From an uncultured Prochlorococcus sp. (GTDB lineage: Bacteria; Cyanobacteriota; Cyanobacteriia; PCC-6307; Cyanobiaceae), in contig NZ_CABYWZ010000011.1 in assembly GCF_902522795.1 (NCBI RefSeq), positions 1 through 54,853 of the forward strand: a stretch of DNA of 54,853 bases. The letters run 5' to 3'. The first letter of the stretch is position 1. Each line of letters begins with the position of its first letter. Below, one piece after another: positions 50,159 through 54,853 of this stretch. The position numbers and the translations under genes were made by a program. The notes beneath the pieces were generated by a model, which saw nothing but the letters and a program-made list of their open reading frames with translations, was not told the DNA's origin and ran no database searches.

Positions 50159-50331
50159 TGATTTAGTTACTTTATGTAAACATAATAACGAGATCTTGTT
50201 CCTTATGTGTGCCATAAAATTATTTTTTTGGAAATATTTTGAAATAAAGAAATCTTTTTGGAGAGATTTTTTAACTAAGAACATTTTTTATGAAGTTATC
50301 TTAGTATTTGATTCTTAGATAAAGATCTATT

Positions 50332-50817
50332 ATGAAACACTTTCCTGATATTAATGAGATAAAACTATTAGAAAAAAATTCCCAAAAAAATGGTAGCGGA
50401 ATTTTATATGAGGAATTGTTAGGAATATGGAAGTTTAAGTATGTATGGGGAAAGGAGTCAGATGAAATCAAAAATATACCCAGTTCGATTCTCCAAGTAT
50501 TGTCGGCAAGACTCGAATTGAAAAGTAAAAATAAAGAGGATCATATAAATTATGAAATAAAAAATTCAATTAATTTCGGATTATTAAATATTACTTTTAT
50601 AGGCAGCGCAGAATTAAAAGGGATTAGACCTCTATTGGCTTTCTATTTTGAAGAATTGAAAATTAGTATTAGTAATTTTCCTATATTTAATAAAGAATTA
50701 AAAAAACCAGAAGATAAAAAAATGCCTTTTTTCTCACTTGTAGGAATTAGCACTAAAGATAATTGGTTATGTGCTCGGGGCAGAGGCGGAGGGCTTGCAA
50801 TATGGGTTAAGTCTTAA
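50332..50817 (+). CDS. Hypothetical protein, possibly fibrillin/PAP-like (161 residues)
   Basis: The product has ELLGIWKFKYVWGKES near the N-terminus, LELKSKNKEDHINYEIKNS in the middle, and ends GISTKDNWLCARGRGGGLAI, a plan that recalls plastid-lipid-associated (fibrillin) lipocalin-like proteins, which carry lipids or carotenoids. The match is only at the level of pattern. It follows the CRTISO-family gene on the other strand. Confidence 0.6.
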   Translation: MKHFPDINEIKLLEKNSQKNGSGILYEELLGIWKFKYVWGKESDEIKNIPSSILQVLSARLELKSKNKEDHINYEIKNSINFGLLNITFIGSAELKGIRPLLAFYFEELKISISNFPIFNKELKKPEDKKMPFFSLVGISTKDNWLCARGRGGGLAIWVKS

Positions 50818-50818
50818 T

Positions 50819-51034
50819 TTAGTGGTATTCTCCTGGATGATCTACCTTTCTTACGGTAACTTTATCAACTTTTTGTCCATTAAATCTTAAGAGATCATCT
50901 CCTGAAAAGTCATAACCTAATCGTTGACCTATTAGGGCTACATCATCTGCTGTAGAGGATGTAGTAACCTGCTTTTTTAATTCTTCATCAGATTGCATCT
51001 TAATTAAAAATTTTCTTATTTCAGAAAAACTCAT
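50819..51034 (-). CDS. Stand-alone Nif11-domain protein (71 residues)
   Basis: The sequence SFSEIRKFLIKMQSDEELKK, then STADDVALIGQRLGYDFSGD matches the Nif11 leader domain, as found in prochlorosin-type precursor peptides and nif-linked proteins. It lacks a GG/GA cleavage site and has no cysteine in the C-terminal tail (KVDKVTVRKVDHPGEYH), so it is not a lanthipeptide precursor. No LanM or C39 transporter lies nearby. Function unknown. Confidence 0.8.
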   Translation of the reverse strand: MSFSEIRKFLIKMQSDEELKKQVTTSSTADDVALIGQRLGYDFSGDDLLRFNGQKVDKVTVRKVDHPGEYH

Positions 51035-51125
51035 TACAAGAATTTGATTGATTGATGTTAAAGAAATTTATAAAATCTTTTTCTTAGCAAGAACAAGATA
51101 AATAGATAATCATTATACTATTTTT

Positions 51126-51443
51126 ATGACTTACTTATTCCTCTATATAGTTGGCATAATTTTAATTTGGTGGATATATCGTGTCGGTTGGCTTGAAGCG
51201 CTCAAAACAGTAGTTAAAGTTATAGTTCCCTCAGCGCTTATTATTTTATTTAACATAAAAGCCGGAAGATTACTTTTTAAAAGTCCTGTAGTCGGTTTAT
51301 TAAGCGCTTTGCCTACCTCTATTTTTATTTTTAGAGGTTCATTGCCTTTAGTTAGTTATATAAATAACTGGATTGAAAATAAAATAAATAAGTATGATGA
51401 TTCGGAAGTTATAGATACTGATTCTGTGCCTTTAGATGATTAA
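51126..51443 (+). CDS. Hypothetical membrane protein (105 residues)
   Basis: The product has an N-terminal helix (about 2-18) and further hydrophobic segments (VVKVIVPSALIILF and SPVVGLLSALPTSIFIF), and an acidic C-terminus. About three membrane spans are likely. It faces the 130-residue gene with a 1-bp gap. Function unknown. Confidence 0.65.
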   Translation: MTYLFLYIVGIILIWWIYRVGWLEALKTVVKVIVPSALIILFNIKAGRLLFKSPVVGLLSALPTSIFIFRGSLPLVSYINNWIENKINKYDDSEVIDTDSVPLDD

Positions 51444-51444
51444 T

Positions 51445-51837
51445 TTAATCAAATCCAAGAAATAATTCTTTGTGTACAACAAGAACATCAAATAAAGATG
51501 TTCCATGAATAGGACTTAATGGGATTTTGTCTATATTCAATGCTTCTGCGCAAATTAAATGAGCATCCCATTTTGCATTGTGATCACTTATTTCAATTGA
51601 CCACTCAATTACTTTTTTGAAATGATCTGGCATCTCCGAACCAATTTTTCTGCAAATTTGACATAGAACTGACAAAAGAGGAGGCTTTGATGGCCTCTTT
51701 AAATCTTTAATAAGACTAGGCTGCGTAAAAACACTTGTATAGCGGATGTAGTCTATTAATTCATATTCTTCTTTAGTAAGAGCTGCTTTATCTAATGCTC
51801 TTTCAAATTCGTCTATGGGGGTTATGGGCCTATCCAA
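51445..51837 (-). CDS. Hypothetical soluble protein (130 residues)
   Basis: The protein is helical and soluble (FERALDKAALTKEEYELIDY, PPLLSVLCQICRKIGSEMPD), with a CxxC in SVLCQICRK. A single CxxC is not enough for a metal site claim. It starts 4 bp after the tatA stop on the same strand and is probably co-transcribed with it. Confidence 0.65.
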   Translation of the reverse strand: MDRPITPIDEFERALDKAALTKEEYELIDYIRYTSVFTQPSLIKDLKRPSKPPLLSVLCQICRKIGSEMPDHFKKVIEWSIEISDHNAKWDAHLICAEALNIDKIPLSPIHGTSLFDVLVVHKELFLGFD

Positions 51838-51841
51838 AATA

Positions 51842-52108
51842 TTATTTTTTGCTGTTTTCTGAATCTATATTTTCTTGATTAATTTCATTGGTTTGATTGC
51901 TTTCTATAGATTTAAGAGATTCATCTTTATCTTCTTCGTTCATAACTTGATCGATTTCATTTTGAAATTCATTCGACGCTTTTTTAAGACTTTTCAAAGT
52001 TTTGCCAAGCTGTTTTCCTAATTCTGGAAGCTTTTTGGGACCAAAAATTAAAAGAGCTAAGATAAGTATTACAGTAACTTCAGGCAAACCTACCCCAAAA
52101 ATATTCAT
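51842..52108 (-). CDS. tatA: Sec-independent translocase protein TatA/E
   Basis: TatA forms the pore of the twin-arginine translocase that exports folded proteins. The 88-residue protein has a short helix (GLPEVTVILILALLIFGPKK), the invariant FGPKKLPELGK hinge and an amphipathic helix, followed by an acidic D/E/N tail. No tatC lies nearby. It leads a two-gene unit with the 130-residue gene. Confidence 0.94.
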   Translation of the reverse strand: MNIFGVGLPEVTVILILALLIFGPKKLPELGKQLGKTLKSLKKASNEFQNEIDQVMNEEDKDESLKSIESNQTNEINQENIDSENSKK

Positions 52109-52198
52109 AACTGATAACTATTTAACTAATTAGGAAATCTACTATTAAATATAGTCAAATCATGTGAAAATTTCATTCTTGGAAAAGCTTTTTTAATA

Positions 52199-52336
52199 TT
52201 AAAAAATTTTGAAAAATATTATTGTTATTAATACTCCTTTGAAGAAAACTAACCAAAGTAATTGATAATCACTCAATTTGAATTTTTTTTGGTACCAATT
52301 TATAAGAGTTTTATGTTTACCTATTAATTTTCTCAT
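52199..52336 (-). CDS. Small membrane protein (45 residues)
   Basis: The frame encodes a basic N-terminus (MRKLIGKHKTLINWYQKKF) and one helix (LLWLVFFKGVLITIIFFKIF). The LSDYQLLWLVFFKG pattern looks like a small hydrophobic protein type common in marine picocyanobacteria. The remaining parts of the 405-bp gap (52109-52198, 52337-52513) hold nothing else I can identify. Confidence 0.5.
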   Translation of the reverse strand: MRKLIGKHKTLINWYQKKFKLSDYQLLWLVFFKGVLITIIFFKIF

Positions 52337-52513
52337 TTTCACAGAGATTATTTATTACTATCACTTATTTTATCTTAATTTCTTTTATTATTAATCTATA
52401 GAAATCTTAGATTCTCCTCGAATTGTATTATTCTATTAAATTTTAATCTTTTTATAAATTAATTTTTTTCTAAATTATTGAAACTATTCGCTTAATATCT
52501 ATTATCAAAAAAA

Positions 52514-52753
52514 ATGAAGTACTTATTTGTTGTTTTTTACCTTTTTTTTCTAATTTATCCAGCTGAAGCCGTTACCACAAAAATGTTTAAAGTATTGGAT
52601 ACTTGTGCAAGATATCGACTCGGTGAGATTAATGCTAATGAGGCTATAGAAAAACTAAAATTAAAATTAACGAATTCTTCCACTAGTGAGTCAAAGGACC
52701 TAGTAAAAAAATATTGCTCAGTATTTACTCCAAATGAAAAAATTGAATTTTAA
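52514..52753 (+). CDS. Small secreted protein (79 residues)
   Basis: A hydrophobic signal (MKYLFVVFYLFFLIYPAEA) ends with a plausible AEA cleavage site. The mature part of about 60 residues has two cysteines (DTCARYRLG and KKYCSVFT), fit for a disulphide outside the cytoplasm. It is largely helical. No family is recognised. Confidence 0.65.
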   Translation: MKYLFVVFYLFFLIYPAEAVTTKMFKVLDTCARYRLGEINANEAIEKLKLKLTNSSTSESKDLVKKYCSVFTPNEKIEF

Positions 52754-52769
52754 TCTTAGTAATACATAT

Positions 52770-52904
52770 TTAATTATTCTTTTTTGAATAACCTTTAGCT
52801 TTGTTTCGTATTTCTTTAACTTTTTTGAAATTAGTTATTTTTAAATTAAAAATAACTCCTAAAAAAAGAAGAAGAAATAAAAAAATATAAATTATTAATT
52901 CCAT
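52770..52904 (-). CDS. Tiny single-helix membrane protein (44 residues)
   Basis: The product starts MELIIYIFLFLLLFLGVIFN and ends in a basic tail (KITNFKKVKEIRNKAKGYSK). The strong positive-inside tail argues for a real single-span protein. It is convergent with the 79-residue secreted-protein gene, 16 bp away. Function unknown. Confidence 0.45.
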   Translation of the reverse strand: MELIIYIFLFLLLFLGVIFNLKITNFKKVKEIRNKAKGYSKKNN

Positions 52905-53015
52905 ATTATTGAATTAATAAATTCACCTTAGTTTATTTTAATAATTTTTTAGTATCTTTTAAAACAAAAAAATTGACTTTAATACCAGTTATTTACTTTA
53001 AGGCCACAAAAAAAA

Positions 53016-53034
53016 CATATTAACCTCTAATATG
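53016..53034 (+). promoter_or_regulatory. Inverted repeat before the peroxiredoxin gene
   Basis: Perfect 7-bp arms CATATTA and TAATATG around ACCTC end 19 bp before the GTG start. TAATAT could be a -10 box, so the repeat may be an operator overlapping the promoter. No regulator is recognised. Confidence 0.35.
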
Positions 53035-53053
53035 GAACTTTATAAGAATCATT

Positions 53054-53503
53054 GTGAAGATTGGAGATAAAATTCCAGAATTTTCTTTACTGGATCAAAA
53101 TGGAGTTAAACGATCAAATAAGGGATTAAAAAATCCCCTTGTTTTGTTCTTTTATCCAAAAGATGATACTCCGGGTTGCACTATAGAAGTTTGCGGATTT
53201 AGAGATAAGTATGACTTATTTAAAGTATTAGGTGCACAAGTTTGGGGAGTAAGTAATGGAAGTACCTCAAGTCATTTAGCATTTGCCAATAAAAATAAAT
53301 TACAATATCCATTACTCTGTGATACGAATGACGCTCTTAGGAAAACTTTTAAAGTTCCTAAAGTATTAGGTTTTATGGATGGTAGGGTAACTTACGTTAT
53401 CGATCGCAAAGGGACAGTTAGGCATATTTTTAGAGATTTATTGAATGGTCCTGAACACATTAAAGAGGCAATTAGAGTACTTAAGGAAATTCAAAATCAA
53501 TAA
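53054..53503 (+). CDS. bcp: Peroxiredoxin Q / bacterioferritin comigratory protein
   Basis: PrxQ reduces H2O2 and organic peroxides using thioredoxin. The 149-residue protein has FFYPKDDTPGCTIEVCGFRD with the peroxidatic C42 and a resolving C47 five residues later, the atypical 2-Cys arrangement. It starts with GTG. Protection from photosynthetic peroxide is the expected role. Confidence 0.94.
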   Translation: MKIGDKIPEFSLLDQNGVKRSNKGLKNPLVLFFYPKDDTPGCTIEVCGFRDKYDLFKVLGAQVWGVSNGSTSSHLAFANKNKLQYPLLCDTNDALRKTFKVPKVLGFMDGRVTYVIDRKGTVRHIFRDLLNGPEHIKEAIRVLKEIQNQ

Positions 53504-53571
53504 ATTATTATTCAAAGAATTTTAGATTAATAACTTTTGTTTTATTATGGTTTCAGCTTTTTTTTAAATAT

Positions 53572-53844
53572 ATGAAGAAAATGGGAATGCAGGCTGTTGA
53601 TCTTGCTATTGAAAATGGAGTTGATCTTGACGGTACTCCAATCCCTCAAAAAATGCTAGATCTATACAATAGAATTATGGATGAGGAGAATAAAAGACAA
53701 AGAAGTGGTGTTAAAAAATCAATGAGAAATAGATGCGTCAAAACGGGTTCTAAGCATTTTGATAAAGAAACATTGAATCAATTATTAATAGACTCTGGAT
53801 GGGAAGGTCTTAAAGAAAAGGAAATTTTATTTTTTTATAACTAA
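53572..53844 (+). CDS. Conserved hypothetical protein (90 residues)
   Basis: The soluble product is basic and helical: MQAVDLAIENGVDLDGTPIP, DLYNRIMDEENKRQRSGVKK, KHFDKETLNQLLIDSGWEGL. No domain is recognised. The start at 53572 is preceded by no strong ribosome-binding site; Met6 at 53587 is an alternative. Confidence 0.6.
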   Translation: MKKMGMQAVDLAIENGVDLDGTPIPQKMLDLYNRIMDEENKRQRSGVKKSMRNRCVKTGSKHFDKETLNQLLIDSGWEGLKEKEILFFYN

Positions 53845-53944
53845 AAAAAAATTTTTTTAATTATCTTAAATATCATTTATGGTAATTATTCATATATATA
53901 TACTGAGAAATAATTAAATATTTTTTTAGATCTAATTTTTTGAA

Positions 53945-54289
53945 TTATTTAAACCATCCTTTTTTGTTAGACGAAATTATTTTCTCTTTTTCAGCTTTTG
54001 TTTTATTACTCGCTTTTTTGAAAGCCAAGTTGGCTTCAATAACTGTAACTATTGATATAAAAAAAAGACCAGAAATTCCAATTATTTGTTCCCTTTGAGA
54101 GGGTTCTGAATCTCCTTGTAAAAAAAAACCTAAAGCGAACCATGCAGTACTAGCAGTGATGGTAAAAAAATAGGGTTTCCATCTTCTTTGATATAAGTAA
54201 CCCGATCCTAAACCAGGAAGAAAATTTAAAAAAGATGCAACCCACCCTTTTGAAGATGCAAGTATTTCGTCTCTTGAGGGATAAGACAT
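53945..54289 (-). CDS. Hypothetical membrane protein (114 residues)
   Basis: The product begins with a soluble segment, then has the pattern NFLPGLGSGYLYQRRWKPYF, a helix (FTITASTAWFALGFFLQ) and another (IIGISGLFFISIVTVIEANL). The PGLGxGYLYxRRWxxxF element recalls TM2-type small membrane proteins, but no cysteines or other family landmarks confirm this. It starts 5 bp after a tiny gene on the same strand. Confidence 0.65.
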   Translation of the reverse strand: MSYPSRDEILASSKGWVASFLNFLPGLGSGYLYQRRWKPYFFTITASTAWFALGFFLQGDSEPSQREQIIGISGLFFISIVTVIEANLAFKKASNKTKAEKEKIISSNKKGWFK

Positions 54290-54294
54290 CTATA

Positions 54295-54399
54295 TTAGGT
54301 ATTTATTAAATGTGAATTTATATAAGCAAAAGATATTGCTGCACAAATTACCCAGCTAAAGGGTAAGAACATTCTAATTTTTTCTTTATTGTTATTCAT
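54295..54399 (-). CDS. Tiny single-helix membrane protein (34 residues)
   Basis: The frame encodes MNNNKEKIRMFLPFSWVICA followed by AISFAYINSHLINT, one short helix with a basic N-terminus. It ends 5 bp before the 114-residue membrane-protein gene, so the two are probably one operon. Function unknown. Confidence 0.45.
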   Translation of the reverse strand: MNNNKEKIRMFLPFSWVICAAISFAYINSHLINT

Positions 54400-54469
54400 T
54401 TTTTAATTATGGAAAATATTTTTAAAATCTGTGGATTTAATGGATTCCTTAAGAATTAAAAGAATTAAA

Positions 54470-54494
54470 AAAGACGGTTAAAAAACCGTCTTTG
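54470..54494. terminator. Strong bidirectional terminator
   Basis: AAAGACGGTT and AACCGTCTTT form a perfect 10-bp stem with a 4-nt loop, followed on the minus strand by a T-rich tract. It closes the 78-residue gene 26 bp downstream of its stop. Confidence 0.85.
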
Positions 54495-54520
54495 GAAAAA
54501 ATAATTTCTTTAAAAATAAA

Positions 54521-54757
54521 TTATTTATCTTTTGAAGCTGAGAGTACTTTAAGTTCTTTTTTTACTTCTTTTTCTCTCTCTTCAAGATGTTTTAGTTGAG
54601 CTTTAAAAGCATCTTCAAGTCTTACTTTTTGTTTTGTAATTTCATCAAGCTCTTCTTGATGTTGGTTTTTCTTTAACTCCTTCATTTCACTATCAGAAAT
54701 AACATATACTGGGCGATATGAAGGTGTTTCAAAAAGAAGATCAAACATTGAATACAT
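54521..54757 (-). CDS. Hypothetical coiled-coil protein (78 residues)
   Basis: The product begins MYSMFDLLFETPSYRPVYVI, followed by a charged helix of about 50 residues (KQKVRLEDAFKAQLKHLEER), a likely coiled coil. AAAGG six bases before ATG 54757 supports this start. The same frame stays open to the right edge of the window (about 32 more codons), so a longer form cannot be excluded. The strong terminator suggests high expression. The P-S-Y-R-P segment recalls the N-terminus of small heat-shock-type proteins, but the alpha-crystallin domain is absent. Confidence 0.65.
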   Translation of the reverse strand: MYSMFDLLFETPSYRPVYVISDSEMKELKKNQHQEELDEITKQKVRLEDAFKAQLKHLEEREKEVKKELKVLSASKDK

Positions 54758-54853
54758 AAGTGACCTTTGAATTAGTACAAATTCAATATCTGATAATTCT
54801 TTGAAATATGAAAGGATAAATACCGAAGATATTGATACGGCAAATACACCGAA

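Overview
The window is a stretch of an AT-rich cyanobacterial chromosome, almost certainly a high-light-adapted Prochlorococcus marinus. The evidence is a marine picocyanobacterial 16S rRNA, very low GC outside the rRNA operon, photosystem I/II, cytochrome b6f and NDH-1 genes, very short intergenic gaps, and above all one degenerate phycoerythrin beta gene (cpeB) with a CpeS-type lyase and no other phycobilisome genes nearby. The exact strain cannot be named from the sequence. No transposase, integrase, CRISPR array or prophage gene was seen.

Layout. 1-9 kb: the 3' part of chlD, two components of a TGD/Mla-type lipid ABC transporter, a CofD/YvcK-like protein, ndhC-ndhK-ndhJ, then the rubredoxin-ycf48-psbEFLJ cluster that assembles photosystem II and cytochrome b559. 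8-17.9 kb: mtnP, an NDH-2/SelD fusion, a CCA-adding enzyme, a UvrD/PcrA helicase, the cpeB/cpeS remnant of phycoerythrin metabolism, a DedA-like membrane protein and a secreted protein. 17.9-26.7 kb: tRNA-Phe, an FGGY sugar kinase, metK, rpsA, nrdR, psbB-psbT, a ferredoxin, psbM, prmC, tsaC and tRNA-Thr. 26.8-34 kb: minE-minD-minC, an HD-domain hydrolase and the D1-processing protease ctpA on one strand, petB-petD on the other, then a neutral/alkaline invertase.

34.6-39.7 kb: one complete rRNA operon (16S, tRNA-Ile, tRNA-Ala, 23S, 5S) closed by a strong terminator that overlaps the 3' end of mutM. 39.7-44.2 kb: mutM, psaE, a LysM protein, an aldehyde dehydrogenase and an acetyltransferase.

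44.2-54.8 kb is different. It is rich in very small genes (30-160 codons), many encoding one membrane helix, mixed with a plastid-type terminal oxidase (PTOX), a CRTISO-family oxidoreductase, TatA, a stand-alone Nif11 protein and a PrxQ/Bcp peroxiredoxin. Nine of the small ORFs listed across the window are under 60 codons and lie in this block. Two LexA-like operators occur here, each directly upstream of a small gene of unknown function. This block is the least described part of the window. Most of the rest is ordinary, syntenic Prochlorococcus core genome.
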